DNA from: Sedimenticola sp. | Lineage (GTDB): Bacteria > Pseudomonadota > Gammaproteobacteria > Chromatiales > Chromatiaceae | Assembly (NCBI GenBank): GCA_002869585.1 | Contig: PKUO01000058.1 | Location: 16,940 to 80,939, forward strand | Direction of reading: 5' to 3' | DNA: 64,000 bases | Made by a program: the position numbers and the translations under genes | Notes under the pieces: generated by a model | What the model was told of the DNA's origin: nothing | The model's database searches: none | Seen by the model: only the letters and a program-made list of their open reading frames with translations | Shown: positions 34,203 to 45,185 of the stretch, piece after piece | Position numbering within the stretch: the first letter of the stretch is position 1 | How the letters are laid out: each line of letters begins with the position of its first letter

Positions 34203-36263
34203 ATGTCGGCGTCAGGGAACACACAATTCAGTGGTTACGAGAGGGCCTTGGATAATCCGGATTTTCAAGCGGGGATGATTCGGCTGGGAATCTGGCTGGT
34301 TGCCTTAATATACATAGGTACAGCGGCCTATCGCGGTTATTACCCCGTCGACCTGAATCACTATACCCTGCTGTTTTTCCTGTTTTTTCTTGTTTTCAGC
34401 GGTATCCTGGTCAGCGTCTATATTCGGCCGGAATGGGCGCTGAGGCGATATGTTACCCTGGTTATCGACATCTCCGCCGCCAGTTTCTGTATCTACCTGG
34501 CCCAGGACAGCACCAGCCCCTTCTACCTGATCTATATCTGGATCTTTATCTCTTACGGCACGCGCTACGGTGAAAAATATCTGAAGGCATCTGCGTTCCT
34601 AAGCGTGATGGCCTATACGGGTGTGCTCGTATACCAGAATCAGTTCAGGGAGCAGGGCTTTGAGATCGCGCTTATCTATCTGTTGCTGACAGTGCTGCCA
34701 TTTTACCAGTACGTCCTGTTGCGTAAGTTGCACAAGGCCTGCCGGGAAGCCGAGATGTCCAGCCAGGCGAAAACCCGCTTCCTGGCAAAAATGACGCGCC
34801 AGCTCAGATCCCCCCTGAACGGCATTCTGGGCATTACCCAATTGATGGAAAAGGGGAATCTCGACAGCGATCAGCGCGCCTATCTGAAAACAGTTTCCAG
34901 CGCCGCCGATACCCTGCGATCGAGAATAGGTGATGCTCTCGATTTGTCGAGAATCGAAACCGGCACGCTGACACTGGATAACCATGAGTTCGAGACGCGA
35001 ACCCTGGTGCAGGATGTCTGCGACGGCATGACGGTGCCCGCCCTGGAAAAAGGGCTGGAAATGATCTGCAGCATAGACCCTGATGTGCCGTTGACGATCC
35101 ACAGCGATTTCAACCGGCTCAAGCAGATTTTATTCAATCTGGTCGAAAATGCGGTGAACAGCAGTGAAACGGGGCTGATTGAGATAAAACTCAGTGTGAT
35201 GTGGCACACCATCAGTACCTATTTGCGTATTGATATCATCGATACCGGCAAAGGGGTTCCAGAGGAAATTGTTGCCGAGGTTTTCGCCAACAAGTATTCG
35301 AAGGCGAAGATGCAGTCGTTGAACGCATCGAGTGTGGGGCTGGGCCTGACGATCGTCTATCAACTATCGAAGTTGATGTCGATCGATATATCGGTAGCAA
35401 AAAACGCGGGGGGTGGCAGTTGTGTCAGCCTGGCGATCCCTCTGGGGCAGAGGACCCAGCTGGCGAGTAAAGTGCCGATGCCCGATCTGGAGGGGCTGAC
35501 CGGCTTCGTCTTTGAGCGGAATCTGCGGGTGTTGGGGCAGATAGAGGCTCTGCTCTCCGAACGGGGCGTCAGTTACCGATCGGCATCACATGTCGCGCAA
35601 CTGGCCACCGAGGTCTCCTTACTGGAGAGGCGGCGTGTCGATTTTGCTATCATTGCCGATGCCCCAGACAGGCCGCAGGATATGTATCGTATCGCGGATA
35701 TTGTCAGGGATCATCTGGGTCAGGATGTGCCGGTGATCTTTCTCGGCTTCAGTGGCCGGGAGATTGGCCGAAGCTATCTGCATAGCCGGTTTATGGGCAA
35801 ACCTGTATTCATGGATGTATTGGCGAGAAATATCAAGCGTATGGTTGAATCTGGAGACAGCCCCCGAGACGATGACCCCAAGCATGCCGTTTCACGAATC
35901 CGTGTGCTGGTGGCCGAGGACAACCGCATCAGCGGGATGATTCTGAGTACCTTGCTCGCAGATCTGGGGCATGAGGTGTACTGGGCCAAAGATGGGCAGG
36001 AGGCGCTGGATGCCGCCGGCGCCAGTCGATTCGATCTTGCCATAATCGATGTGCGAATGCCGAGGATGGATGGGTTGGTTTTTACCCAGCACTATCGCCG
36101 GGATGAGGGAGATGGCGCGCATATGCCGATCATTGCCCTGACCGCCCACGATAACGAGGAGCTGCGTCAACAGTGTTTTATGGTGGGCATGGACGAGTTC
36201 CTGCTCAAGCCGGTCGATCGGCAGGTATTGAGTGCTGTTATACAGCAACACCTGAAGCGTTGA
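34203..36263 (+). CDS. Hybrid sensor kinase/response regulator with degenerate H-box
   Basis: Membrane two-component protein of 686 residues with an N-terminal domain of about five or six helices (RpfC-like layout), a HisKA-like helix pair, an ATPase domain (N-box NLVENAVNSSETGL, G-boxes DTGKGVP and SVGLGLTIVYQL), a pseudo-receiver stretch and a C-terminal receiver (DNRISGMIL; phospho-acceptor Asp616 in IIDVRMPRMDG). The H-box reads MTRQLRSPLNG where MSHELRTPLNG is usual, so the phosphorylated His is replaced by Arg199. It may therefore not autophosphorylate at the usual site. It lies alone on the plus strand between nth and rnfE. Confidence 0.83.
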   Translation: MSASGNTQFSGYERALDNPDFQAGMIRLGIWLVALIYIGTAAYRGYYPVDLNHYTLLFFLFFLVFSGILVSVYIRPEWALRRYVTLVIDISAASFCIYLAQDSTSPFYLIYIWIFISYGTRYGEKYLKASAFLSVMAYTGVLVYQNQFREQGFEIALIYLLLTVLPFYQYVLLRKLHKACREAEMSSQAKTRFLAKMTRQLRSPLNGILGITQLMEKGNLDSDQRAYLKTVSSAADTLRSRIGDALDLSRIETGTLTLDNHEFETRTLVQDVCDGMTVPALEKGLEMICSIDPDVPLTIHSDFNRLKQILFNLVENAVNSSETGLIEIKLSVMWHTISTYLRIDIIDTGKGVPEEIVAEVFANKYSKAKMQSLNASSVGLGLTIVYQLSKLMSIDISVAKNAGGGSCVSLAIPLGQRTQLASKVPMPDLEGLTGFVFERNLRVLGQIEALLSERGVSYRSASHVAQLATEVSLLERRRVDFAIIADAPDRPQDMYRIADIVRDHLGQDVPVIFLGFSGREIGRSYLHSRFMGKPVFMDVLARNIKRMVESGDSPRDDDPKHAVSRIRVLVAEDNRISGMILSTLLADLGHEVYWAKDGQEALDAAGASRFDLAIIDVRMPRMDGLVFTQHYRRDEGDGAHMPIIALTAHDNEELRQQCFMVGMDEFLLKPVDRQVLSAVIQQHLKR

Positions 36264-36312
36264 ACAAAACGTCCGCGCAATCCCGTTTCTTTAGAGGTGG
36301 GTCAAGCGGGTA

Positions 36313-36996
36313 CTAGCTGGTTTGCGCCTCGGCAAGCACCACTTTGACCTTGCGACTGGCAGCCCGGCCGTCGATCACATTCTTCAGCGCAATCATAAAA
36401 CCCAGGCCGAGAAAGGCACCGGGGGGTAGAATCGCCAGCAGCATGCCGTTGAAGTCCTCGCCCAGGGTCAGGGTCAGTCCGCGTGCGCCCTCACCGAACA
36501 TCAGATGCGCCTGTGACAGCAGGGTGCCCATGCCGACGATTTCCCGCAACGAACCCAGAGCCACCAAGGCAAAGGTGAATCCGGCGCCCATCGCCAGCCC
36601 ATCGATGGCAGAGCGGAACAGGTTGTTTTTCGAGGCAAAGGCCTCGGCCCGGCCGATGATGGCGCAGTTGGTGACGATCAGCGGGATGAAGATGCCGAGC
36701 ACCTTGTAGAGCCCGTAGAACCAGGCATTCATGCTCAGTTCGACCGCAGTCACGAATGAGGCGATAACCAGCACGAATACCGGCAATCGCACTTCGGGTC
36801 GCACCAGATTGCGGATCAATGAGACGGTGACATTCGAGAGAGTCAGCACCAGGGTGGTGGCAATGCCCAGCCCCAGGCCATTGATCGCCGTATTGGTCAC
36901 TGCCAGCAGCGGACAGAGCCCGAGCAGCGCGACCAGCGCCTGGTTGTTGCTCCAGAGACCATCCTTTATCAGCTTGCTGTAACCGGTATCAGCCAT
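36313..36996 (-). CDS. rnfE: Rnf complex subunit E
   Basis: Integral membrane subunit (227 residues, about six helices) of the Rnf ferredoxin:NAD oxidoreductase, which couples electron transfer to ion translocation. Marked by [21 protein letters not shown] and [16 protein letters not shown], shared with its paralogue RnfA. It is the last gene of the rnfABCDGE operon, 12 bases after rnfG. Confidence 0.92.
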   Translation of the reverse strand: MADTGYSKLIKDGLWSNNQALVALLGLCPLLAVTNTAINGLGLGIATTLVLTLSNVTVSLIRNLVRPEVRLPVFVLVIASFVTAVELSMNAWFYGLYKVLGIFIPLIVTNCAIIGRAEAFASKNNLFRSAIDGLAMGAGFTFALVALGSLREIVGMGTLLSQAHLMFGEGARGLTLTLGEDFNGMLLAILPPGAFLGLGFMIALKNVIDGRAASRKVKVVLAEAQTS

Positions 36997-37008
36997 GACG
37001 CTATTCTC

Positions 37009-37647
37009 TCATTGCGTGCTTGCGACGTTGACGGGAGCAGGAGCAAACAGCGAACGGCTATTGTCCTTGTAATAGAGCAGGGTGTTCTTGACCGCCTGCA
37101 CGATGGAGCGGGGGGTAATCGTCGCGCCGGTGAATTGGTCGAAATCGCCGCCGTCACGCTTGACCTTCCACTTCGAAATGTCGGGATTTTTCAGGGATTT
37201 ACCCTTGAAACCGAAGATCCAGTCGGATCGTTCCTCTTCGATTTTATCCCCCAGCCCCGGTGTCTCCTTGTGGGAAATGACCCGTACGCCACCCAGCGTG
37301 TAATCGGCGTTGACCGCCACCAGCAGTTTGATCGGCCCGCTGTAGCCATCCGGAACCGTGGTGGTGAAAACCGCAGCAACCGGCTGATCGGCCTTGCGGC
37401 CGCGATAGACCTGGATATGCTCGCCACCCAAGCGGTCTTTATCCGCAATGGTGATGAAGTCGCTGACGATATCGTTGTCGATAGAGTCTGCCGGTACCAG
37501 GGCTGACAGGTTCTTGAGCAGGGCTTCACGCTCATTGGCGGCGATGCGCTCGGCGGTCTGATCGTAGGTGAATGCCAACAGGCTGGTCCCGCTCACTGCA
37601 AACAGGGCCAGCAGCAGGCCTGCAATGAGAACCGGATATTTAGTCAT
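37009..37647 (-). CDS. rnfG: Rnf complex subunit G
   Basis: Periplasmic flavoprotein subunit of Rnf, 212 residues, with one N-terminal membrane anchor (VLIAGLLLALFAVSGTSLLAF). The covalent FMN site is the Thr of FTGATITPRSIV. The start was set at the second Met because it begins the anchor. It overlaps the end of rnfD by 8 bases, so the two are coupled. Confidence 0.92.
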   Translation of the reverse strand: MTKYPVLIAGLLLALFAVSGTSLLAFTYDQTAERIAANEREALLKNLSALVPADSIDNDIVSDFITIADKDRLGGEHIQVYRGRKADQPVAAVFTTTVPDGYSGPIKLLVAVNADYTLGGVRVISHKETPGLGDKIEEERSDWIFGFKGKSLKNPDISKWKVKRDGGDFDQFTGATITPRSIVQAVKNTLLYYKDNSRSLFAPAPVNVASTQ

Positions 37648-38683
37648 GACTACTCCTCTCATGCCCGAAGACGCGTGGTTGGGTGTAGTAATCGATGGTG
37701 GGGGCGGCCATGTTCAAAAGCAATACAGAGAAGGCCACCGCATCCGGATAGCCGCCCCAGGTGCGGATGATATAGATGAGCACGCCGATACTGGCGCCGT
37801 AGATCAACTGGCCTTTTTTGGTGGTGCAGGCGGATACCGGGTCGGTGGCGATAAAAAAGGCCCCGAGAATCGTCCCGCCACTGAACACGTGGAACAGCGC
37901 GAAGGGGTGGGCATCCTGATCGATGATGTGAAACAGCATGGCGATCACCACCAGGGCGCCGATCATGGCAACCGGGATATGCCAGCTGATGATGCGTTTA
38001 TAGAGCAGCAATAGGCCACCGAGGAGATACCAGTTGCCGACCCATTCCCAGCCGAGGCCGCCGAAGTCGCCCCACAGGGGGCTATTCTTGATTTCGCCCA
38101 GGGTGAAGTTCAGATCCAGCTGGGTGCGCATCACATCCAGGGGGGTGGCCATGGAGAGCGCGTCCCAGGTGAGTCCGGCCGGCAGGCTGCCGGTAAAGAT
38201 CAGCGTCAGGGTCTGGCTGAACGACAGGGCATGCTGGTTGAGCATTTCCGGGGGTACCCAGGAAGTCATGGGTATCGGGTATGAGACCAGCAGCAGGACA
38301 TAGGCGGCCATTGCCGGGTTGAACGGGTTGTAGCCAATGCCGCCATAGAGTTGCTTCACCACGATAATGGCGAACACCATGCCGATCACCGTCAGCCACC
38401 AGGGCAGCAGCGGCGGCACCGCCAGGGCGAACAGAACTGCTGTGACCACGGCGCTGAGGTCCTTGATCTCCGGTATTGGATTGCGGCCGCGCATTTTCAG
38501 TACCAGCGCTTCGCTGGTCACTGCGACCACCGAGGCGAAGACAATATTGATCAGCGTGCCCCAGCCGAAATACCAAGTCATCGCAATGGTGCCGGGGATC
38601 AGCGCGATCAACACCCACAGCATGGTCCAGGTGACGCTGTTCGGGCGCTCGGTGTGGGGTGAGGTGATGGTGGCAAAACGCAT
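37640..38683 (-). CDS. rnfD: Rnf complex subunit D
   Basis: Membrane flavoprotein of Rnf, 347 residues, with about nine or ten helices. The covalent FMN-binding Thr is expected in ALSMATPLDVM. NPFNPAMAAYVLLLVSYP and GGTILGAFFIATDPVSACT are typical conserved loops. It follows rnfC by 3 bases and overlaps rnfG. Confidence 0.92.
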   Translation of the reverse strand: MRFATITSPHTERPNSVTWTMLWVLIALIPGTIAMTWYFGWGTLINIVFASVVAVTSEALVLKMRGRNPIPEIKDLSAVVTAVLFALAVPPLLPWWLTVIGMVFAIIVVKQLYGGIGYNPFNPAMAAYVLLLVSYPIPMTSWVPPEMLNQHALSFSQTLTLIFTGSLPAGLTWDALSMATPLDVMRTQLDLNFTLGEIKNSPLWGDFGGLGWEWVGNWYLLGGLLLLYKRIISWHIPVAMIGALVVIAMLFHIIDQDAHPFALFHVFSGGTILGAFFIATDPVSACTTKKGQLIYGASIGVLIYIIRTWGGYPDAVAFSVLLLNMAAPTIDYYTQPRVFGHERSSHD

Positions 38684-38686
38684 AGG

Positions 38687-40402
38687 TTATCCGTCCTGCG
38701 ATTCGGTGGTGTCGGTTACTGTAGTTGCGGAATGGCTGGCCTTGCGCCGCGTCTCTGCCTGGTCGATCTTCGCCTGCTGGGCAGGGGTCAGGTTCTCGGT
38801 GTTCTGTGGCGCCACGCCCTGTTCCGTCAGCTTGGCCTTTTTCTCGGCCGCCCGTTTCATTGCGGCCTCTATCGCCGCCTTCTTGGGGTCTGCGCCATCG
38901 GCATCGTTGCTCTTTTTGGCGGCCGGCTTCTTCGCCAGGGCCTCCTTCTTCATGCGCAGCTTGGCCTGGCGCTCCGCTTCCAGTCTTTCGAGGCGGGCCA
39001 CCCTGACCTCATGGCGTTTGCGCGCCTGTTCAGCCTTTTGTTTCTCCTGTTCCTGCGCCCAGCTTTCGGTCTTGGCATAGCGGTAATACTGCACCAGCGG
39101 GATGTGCGCCGGACAGACATGCGAGCAGCAACCACACTCGATGCAGTCGAACAGGTGGTATTCCTGGGTTTTCTCCAGATCCTTGGCGCGGGCATACCAG
39201 TACATCTGCTGGGGCAGCAGATTGACCGGGCAGACCGCGGCGCACTGGCCGCAGCGGATGCAGGGAGTGGCGGGACCCGGATCCGGCGCCTCGTGCCCGC
39301 TGGCCGCGAGCAGGCAGTTGGCCGCCTTGGTGATCGGGGCGGCATCGTCGTTCAGGGTGAAGCCCATCATCGGCCCACCGAGAATCAGTTTCGATATCTT
39401 CGAGGTGTAGTCGCCTGCCAGCTCGATTAGGTTCCGCGCAGGCGTGCCGATCAGCACCTCGAAATTGGCCGGTGTTTTCACGCCTTCGCCGGTTACCGTG
39501 ACCAGGCGAGAGATCAGTGGCTTGCCCTCGAGTACCGCATCGGCAATGGCCGCCGCTGTGCCGACGTTGTGGCAGACTATGCCGATTTTCGCCGGAATCG
39601 CCCCTGAAGGCACCTCTTTGCCGGTCAGCACCCGGATCAACTGCTTCTCACCGCCGCTGGGGTAGAGGGTCGGGATAGGCACCACTTCAAGTCCCGTCAG
39701 GCCGCTGCTGGCTGCCGCTTCGCGCATCGCGCCGATCGCCTCGGGTTTGTTGTCCTCGATGCCTACCAGCACCCGTTCGGGTTTGAGCAGATGCATGAGA
39801 ATCTCGATGCCGCTGATAATCCGCTGCGGGTGCTCGCGCATCAGCATGTCATCGCAGGTGATGTAGGGTTCGCATTCCGCGCCGTTGATGATCAGTGTCT
39901 TGATCCAGGTCTCGGGTCCCGGATTGATCTTTACGCTGGTGGGGAAGGCCGCGCCGCCCAAGCCGACGATTCCGCTTTGGCGGATACGTTCGCGCAGCTC
40001 AGCGGGGTCGCTGTTGTGATAACTGGTCAGAGGCTCGGGCAGATCAATCCATTCATCCCTGCAATCGCTGTCGATGACGACGCACAAGCCGGTCAGGCCG
40101 GAAGGGTGCGGGATGAGGTGTTCTGCGATATCGGCCACGGTGCCCGAGGTGGGGGCATGTACCGGGGCGCTGATATAGCCCTGGGCCCTGGCGATCAACT
40201 GGCCTTTGAGAACCCGCTCGCCGACTGTCACCAGTGGTTCAGCGATTTCACCAATATGCTGTTGCAAGGGGACGATCAGCCGGGCGGGAATCGGGGCCTT
40301 GCGTACCGGATCGCCCGTCGATTGCGATTTGTTGTCAGGCAGGTGCAGCCCGCCGTGGAAGTGGAACAGTTTGCGGTTGCTGACGGAGGTCGCTTTATGC
40401 AT
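38687..40402 (-). CDS. rnfC: Rnf complex subunit C
   Basis: Peripheral subunit that binds NAD(H) and FMN and passes electrons, 571 residues. The N-terminal Rnf-Nqr-type region starts with [28 protein letters not shown] is the nucleotide site. Two 4Fe-4S motifs are [14 protein letters not shown] and [16 protein letters not shown]-terminal Lys/Ala/Glu-rich extension of about 120 residues ([19 protein letters not shown]) follows, as in many gammaproteobacterial RnfC proteins. The start at the second Met gives GGGG a 9-base spacing. It overlaps the end of rnfB by 8 bases. Confidence 0.92.
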   Translation of the reverse strand: MHKATSVSNRKLFHFHGGLHLPDNKSQSTGDPVRKAPIPARLIVPLQQHIGEIAEPLVTVGERVLKGQLIARAQGYISAPVHAPTSGTVADIAEHLIPHPSGLTGLCVVIDSDCRDEWIDLPEPLTSYHNSDPAELRERIRQSGIVGLGGAAFPTSVKINPGPETWIKTLIINGAECEPYITCDDMLMREHPQRIISGIEILMHLLKPERVLVGIEDNKPEAIGAMREAAASSGLTGLEVVPIPTLYPSGGEKQLIRVLTGKEVPSGAIPAKIGIVCHNVGTAAAIADAVLEGKPLISRLVTVTGEGVKTPANFEVLIGTPARNLIELAGDYTSKISKLILGGPMMGFTLNDDAAPITKAANCLLAASGHEAPDPGPATPCIRCGQCAAVCPVNLLPQQMYWYARAKDLEKTQEYHLFDCIECGCCSHVCPAHIPLVQYYRYAKTESWAQEQEKQKAEQARKRHEVRVARLERLEAERQAKLRMKKEALAKKPAAKKSNDADGADPKKAAIEAAMKRAAEKKAKLTEQGVAPQNTENLTPAQQAKIDQAETRRKASHSATTVTDTTESQDG

Positions 40403-40970
40403 GACGGGCATCCCCTGCGTTGACCAGCTCGGGGGAGGCGTTGTTCGGGAATGGCCATTTCCAGTTGCTGGTATCCACTTTCAACGGCTCCATGTGAATA
40501 CACTCCACTGGGCAGGGGGGCAGGCAGAGTTCACAGCCGGTGCACTCGTTGCCGATCACCGTATGCATCTGTTTTGCCGCGCCGAGAATGGCGTCTACCG
40601 GGCAGGCCTGAATGCACAGGGTGCAGCCGATGCACTCCTGCTCGTCGATCACGGCGACGGCCTTGGGCTTCTCGACAGCTGCCTCGCCATCCATCGGCAC
40701 CGGGTCAACACCCAGCAGATCGGCCAGAGCGATCATGGTTGCCTCGCCGCCTGGGGGGCACTTGTTGATGCTGTCCTCGCCATTGGCTATGGATTCGGCA
40801 TAGGGACGGCAGCCCGGATGACCGCACTGTCCGCATTGTGTCTGGGGGAGCAGGGCATCGATCTTGTCGACAATCGGGTCACCTTCGACATGGAAGCGGA
40901 TCGAGGAAAATCCCAGCAACAGCCCGAAAGCGAGGGCGAGAGTGGCAATGGCGAGTATCGCGATGATCAT
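40395..40970 (-). CDS. rnfB: Rnf complex subunit B
   Basis: Ferredoxin-type subunit that accepts low-potential electrons, 191 residues. It has an N-terminal membrane anchor ([18 protein letters not shown]), a C-rich 4Fe-4S domain ([20 protein letters not shown]) and two ferredoxin clusters ([14 protein letters not shown] and [14 protein letters not shown]). It lies 9 bases after rnfA. Confidence 0.93.
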   Translation of the reverse strand: MIIAILAIATLALAFGLLLGFSSIRFHVEGDPIVDKIDALLPQTQCGQCGHPGCRPYAESIANGEDSINKCPPGGEATMIALADLLGVDPVPMDGEAAVEKPKAVAVIDEQECIGCTLCIQACPVDAILGAAKQMHTVIGNECTGCELCLPPCPVECIHMEPLKVDTSNWKWPFPNNASPELVNAGDARHA

Positions 40971-40979
40971 GATCAGGCC

Positions 40980-41561
40980 CTAGTTCGAGACCAGCCCGGC
41001 AAAGCCCATAAACGCCATGGACATCAGGCCCGCAGTGATCAAGGCAATGGCGCTGCCCTGGAAGGGCTTGGGGACATCGGCCACGGTGATACGTTCCCGG
41101 ACCGCGGCAAACAGCACCAGCACCATGGAGAATCCCACCGCAGCGCCAAATCCATAGAGCCCGGATTCGATGAAGCTGTGCTGCTCCTGGGTGTTGAGCA
41201 GCGCGACGCCAAGAACGGCGCAGTTGGTGGTGATCAGCGGCAGGAATATGCCCAGCACCTGGTAGAGTACCGGGCTGGTCTTGTGCATCACCATTTCAGT
41301 GAACTGCACCAGGACCGCGATCACCAGGATAAAGGTGATGGTGCGCAGATACTCGATTCCCAGCGGTGCGAGCAGATATTCGTTGGCCAGGTAACTGCAG
41401 ATCGATGAGAGGGTCAGCACGAAGGTGGTCGCCATGCCCATGCCAATCGCCGTTTCCAGCTTTTTCGACACGCCCATGAACGGGCACAGCCCGAGAAACT
41501 TCACCAGAACGAAGTTGTTGACCAGAACGGTACTGATAATGATCAGGGCGTATTCTTTCAT
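40980..41561 (-). CDS. rnfA: Rnf complex subunit A
   Basis: First gene of the rnf operon; six-helix membrane subunit of 193 residues, equal to E. coli RsxA. It starts [19 protein letters not shown] and includes [17 protein letters not shown] and [17 protein letters not shown]. The start was placed at this Met because the 21 preceding residues are not family-like. The 156 bases between it and metG must hold the operon promoter; I see no clear boxes there. Confidence 0.93.
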   Translation of the reverse strand: MKEYALIIISTVLVNNFVLVKFLGLCPFMGVSKKLETAIGMGMATTFVLTLSSICSYLANEYLLAPLGIEYLRTITFILVIAVLVQFTEMVMHKTSPVLYQVLGIFLPLITTNCAVLGVALLNTQEQHSFIESGLYGFGAAVGFSMVLVLFAAVRERITVADVPKPFQGSAIALITAGLMSMAFMGFAGLVSN

Positions 41562-41717
41562 CTGCTTCGAAGCTACCTCAAGCCGCTTGTCGGGAATCTT
41601 AGGGGTTGAGACCCGGCTAAACAACCGATGATTTGTACGTACATAGCCTTATACCGGGTATATCCTCAAGGGCGCATTGATTTTTCTTCAGCGCGAATCC
41701 CTGCAACCGGTTCCAGC

Positions 41718-43757
41718 CTATTTGACCTTCATGCCGGGTTCGGCGCCGCTGTCCGGGTTGAGAATGAACAGGTCCTTGCCGCCGGGGCCAGCCGCCAGCA
41801 CCATCCCTTCCGACAGCCCAAAACGCATCTTTCTTGGTGCTAGGTTCGCGACCATTACCGTGAGTTTGCCCTCCAGATCCTCCGGGGCGTAGGCGGATTT
41901 GATCCCGGCGAAGACATTGCGCGTTTCGCCGCCCAGATCCAGGGTCAGCTGCAACAGTTTGTCGGCGCCCTCGACATGTGCCGCCTTGGCGATTCTGACC
42001 ACGCGCAGATCGACCTTGGCGAAGTCGTCGTAGTCGATACTGGCGGCAATCGGATGGTCTGCCAATGGACCGCTGGGCTTGGCCTCGGCGGTAGCGGTTT
42101 TTGTCAGGTCCTGCTTCGAATCTTCGGTCATGGCTTCCACCTGTTTTGGGTCGATGCGTGTCATCAGGGGTTCAAACTTGGCGATCTGATGGCCGGTCAG
42201 CGGCTGTTTCAGTGCTGCCCAGCTGAGGGCGTCGATTTGCAGAAAGGCCTCGGACTTTTCTGCCGTGGCCGGCAGGATGGGGCGTAGATAGCCGATCAGC
42301 AGGCGGAACAGGTTGAGGCCCATGGAGCAGGTGTCCTGAAGTTCCTGATCTTTGCCTTCCTCCTTGGCAATCACCCAGGGCTTTTTCTCATCGATATACT
42401 GATTGGCGCGATCCGCTAGGGCCATGATTTCGCGCACCGCACGGCTGAATTCACGCTTCTCGTAGTGTTCGGCGATGGTTTCGCCGGCATCGATGAACGC
42501 CTGCAGCAGGGCCGGTTCAGCGATCTGCTCCGAGAGCATGCCATCGAAACGCTTGCTGATGAATCCCGCGCAACGGCTGGCGATGTTCACCACCTTACCG
42601 ACCAGGTCGGCATTGATGCGCGCGGTGAAATCCTCCAGGTTCAGATAGATGTCCTCAACCCCTGAGCCCAGCTTGCCCGCGAAGTAGTAGCGCAGGTATT
42701 CCGGATTGAGGTGATCGAGATAGGTGCGCGCCTTGATGAAGGTGCCCCGCGACTTGGACATATTCTGCCCGTCGACTGTGAGAAAACCGTGTGAGAAGAC
42801 CGCTGTCGGGGTGCGGAAGTCAGCGCCATGCAGCATCGCCGGCCAGAACAGGGCATGAAAGTAGATGATGTCCTTGCCGATGAAGTGATAGAGCTCGGCA
42901 TCCGAGTCCTTGCCCCAGAACTCGTCGAAATTCAGCCCCTCGCTGCGGTCACACAGATTCTGGAAGCTGGCCTGGTAGCCGATCGGCGCATCCAGCCAGA
43001 CATAGAAGTACTTGCCGGGATGGTCCGGTATCTCAAACCCGAAATAGGGGGCGTCCCGGGAGATATCCCACTCCTGCAGCCCGGCGTTGAACCATTCATC
43101 GAGCTTGTTGGAGACCTCTTTCTGCAGATGGCCGCCCCGGGTCCACTGCTTGAGCATCTCCTCGAAATCGCCCAGACGGAAAAAGTAATGCTCCGACTCT
43201 TTGTCCACGGGCGTGGCGCCGGAGACGGCGGAGACCGGGTTTTTCAGCTCGCTGGGGGAGTAACTGGCACCGCACACCTCGCAGTTGTCACCGTACTGGT
43301 CCTGGGCTCCGCACTTTGGGCACTCGCCCTTGATGAAGCGATCCGGCAGGAACATGTTCTCCACCGGGTCGTAGGCCTGGGTGATGGTGCGCCTGGAGAT
43401 GTGACCCTTGTCGCGGTTACGCTCGTAGATGCGATTGGCGCAGATGCGGTTCTCTTCGGAGTGGGTCGAATGATAATTGTCGAAATCCACATTGAATTGG
43501 GCGAAATCGGCCTTATGTTCCTCAGCAACCCGTGCGATCAGCGCCTCGGACTCGATCCCCTCCTGGCGCGCGCGTAGCATGATCGGGGTGCCATGGGCGT
43601 CATCGGCACAGACATAAATGCACTGATGGCCGCGCATTTTCTGAAAACGGACCCAGATATCAGTCTGGATGTATTCCACCAGATGTCCGATATGAATCGG
43701 TCCGTTGGCATAGGGAAGGGCGCTGGTTACCAGGATTTTTCGCGGTGTTTGACTCAT
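41718..43757 (-). CDS. metG: Methionyl-tRNA synthetase
   Basis: Charges tRNA-Met, 679 residues. Class I signatures are HIGH ([13 protein letters not shown]) and KMSKS-like ([10 protein letters not shown]). A zinc-binding insert with paired Cys is seen ([16 protein letters not shown]). The C-terminal tRNA-binding OB domain ([16 protein letters not shown] to [11 protein letters not shown]) is present. It is divergent from apbC, a common gammaproteobacterial order. The start was set at [19 protein letters not shown]. Confidence 0.95.
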   Translation of the reverse strand: MSQTPRKILVTSALPYANGPIHIGHLVEYIQTDIWVRFQKMRGHQCIYVCADDAHGTPIMLRARQEGIESEALIARVAEEHKADFAQFNVDFDNYHSTHSEENRICANRIYERNRDKGHISRRTITQAYDPVENMFLPDRFIKGECPKCGAQDQYGDNCEVCGASYSPSELKNPVSAVSGATPVDKESEHYFFRLGDFEEMLKQWTRGGHLQKEVSNKLDEWFNAGLQEWDISRDAPYFGFEIPDHPGKYFYVWLDAPIGYQASFQNLCDRSEGLNFDEFWGKDSDAELYHFIGKDIIYFHALFWPAMLHGADFRTPTAVFSHGFLTVDGQNMSKSRGTFIKARTYLDHLNPEYLRYYFAGKLGSGVEDIYLNLEDFTARINADLVGKVVNIASRCAGFISKRFDGMLSEQIAEPALLQAFIDAGETIAEHYEKREFSRAVREIMALADRANQYIDEKKPWVIAKEEGKDQELQDTCSMGLNLFRLLIGYLRPILPATAEKSEAFLQIDALSWAALKQPLTGHQIAKFEPLMTRIDPKQVEAMTEDSKQDLTKTATAEAKPSGPLADHPIAASIDYDDFAKVDLRVVRIAKAAHVEGADKLLQLTLDLGGETRNVFAGIKSAYAPEDLEGKLTVMVANLAPRKMRFGLSEGMVLAAGPGGKDLFILNPDSGAEPGMKVK

Positions 43758-43906
43758 GGCGGTTGACTGCATCTATAGACCCGGAGGATCAGGCTAAGGG
43801 ATAATTAAGCGATCAATTATCGCATAGTAATCGCAGAATGTGGCAGATTAGGCGATCAATTCCAGGCGGGATCTTGAAGTTTCACAATAAAGACCCACTG
43901 TTTTAG

Positions 43907-43935
43907 TTGGGAAATCGTGTGGCTTGATGTAGAAT
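43907..43935 (+). promoter_or_regulatory. Sigma-70 promoter candidate for apbC
   Basis: TTGGGA (43907-43912), a 17-base spacer and TAGAAT (43930-43935) lie about 90 bases before the apbC start, in the metG-apbC divergent region. Confidence 0.45.
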
Positions 43936-44024
43936 GCGCGGCCATTAACGTACAAACCAGTGCTGAACACACTATTTTTTCTGGTGGGACCGTGAGTTTT
44001 GTGACCTGCCGGCAGGAGAGCAAT

Positions 44025-45116
44025 ATGTCAGAAGTAACGAAAGAGCAGATTGAAGAGGCGATCAAGGGTTACACAGAACCCCATATGGACAAGGATCTGG
44101 TCAGCGCCAAGTGTGTCAAGGCCATCGAAATCGCTGGCGACAAGGTAAAGATCAAGGTTGAACTCGGCTTTCCGGCCAAGGGCATCGAGGCGGCGCTGAG
44201 CGCCAAAGTCAAGGAGTTGGCCGAATCCGTTGCCGGGGTCGCCAGCGCCGAGGTCGAATGCGGTACCAAGGTGGTCGCTCACTCTGTTCAGAAGTCACTC
44301 AAACCGATTGATAACGTCAAGAATATCATCGCCGTGGCCTCAGGCAAGGGTGGTGTGGGTAAATCCACCACCGCTGTGAACCTGGCGCTGGCGCTGGCTG
44401 CTGAAGGGGCCAAGGTTGGTATCCTGGATGCGGATATCTATGGTCCCTCCCAACCACGCATGCTCGGTGTCAGCGGTCAGCCCGAGTCGAAAGACGGCAA
44501 GACCCTGGAGCCTATATCCAGCTATGGTCTGCAGGCGATGTCCATCGGCTTTCTGATCGATGAAGAGACCCCGATGATCTGGCGTGGTCCGATGGTCACC
44601 CAGGCGCTTGAACAGCTTCTGAACGACACCAACTGGGACAACCTCGATTACCTGGTGATCGATCTGCCGCCGGGTACCGGCGACACCCAGCTGACATTGG
44701 CGCAAAAGGTGCCGGTGTCTGGCGCGGTGATTGTCACCACCCCTCAGGACATCGCCCTGCTGGATGCCCGTAAAGGCTTCAAAATGTTCGAGAAGGTGGA
44801 AGTGCCGGTCCTGGGTATCGTCGAAAACATGAGCACCAACATCTGTTCCAGCTGTGGTCACGAAGAGCACATCTTCGGTGAGGGCGGCGGTGTCCGCATG
44901 GCTGAACAGTACGGTGTGAATTTTCTCGGTGCTCTGCCCCTGGATATCCGTATCCGTGAAGAGACCGACGGCGGCAAGCCGACCGTGGTGGCCGAGCCCG
45001 AGGCGCGTATTTCACAGATCTATCGCGAAATTGCACGCAAAGTCGCGGCCAAGCTTGCGCTACAGGCGAAGAGCTACGCCTCCAAGTTCCCCAACATCGT
45101 GATTCAGAACAACTGA
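44025..45116 (+). CDS. apbC: Iron-sulfur cluster carrier protein ApbC/Mrp
   Basis: P-loop ATPase that carries Fe-S clusters to apoproteins in the cytoplasm, 363 residues. An N-terminal MIP18/DUF59 domain (about 1-90) precedes the deviant Walker A ASGKGGVGKSTTAVN. The cluster-binding CxxC is NICSSCGHEEHIFG. The start was chosen for the AGGAG 7 bases upstream. It would serve the many Fe-S proteins here (Rnf, Nth, Glp). Confidence 0.93.
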   Translation: MSEVTKEQIEEAIKGYTEPHMDKDLVSAKCVKAIEIAGDKVKIKVELGFPAKGIEAALSAKVKELAESVAGVASAEVECGTKVVAHSVQKSLKPIDNVKNIIAVASGKGGVGKSTTAVNLALALAAEGAKVGILDADIYGPSQPRMLGVSGQPESKDGKTLEPISSYGLQAMSIGFLIDEETPMIWRGPMVTQALEQLLNDTNWDNLDYLVIDLPPGTGDTQLTLAQKVPVSGAVIVTTPQDIALLDARKGFKMFEKVEVPVLGIVENMSTNICSSCGHEEHIFGEGGGVRMAEQYGVNFLGALPLDIRIREETDGGKPTVVAEPEARISQIYREIARKVAAKLALQAKSYASKFPNIVIQNN

Positions 45117-45185
45117 TGATCACGGCGGGGCCGACGTTGGTCAAAACCGGCGTCCGGCCCCGGCCACCTCAGAGGGTAAGATGAA

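Noticed and set aside
45121..45170. GC-rich imperfect hairpin after apbC as a terminator
   Set aside because: The stem is only partly paired and no T-tract follows.
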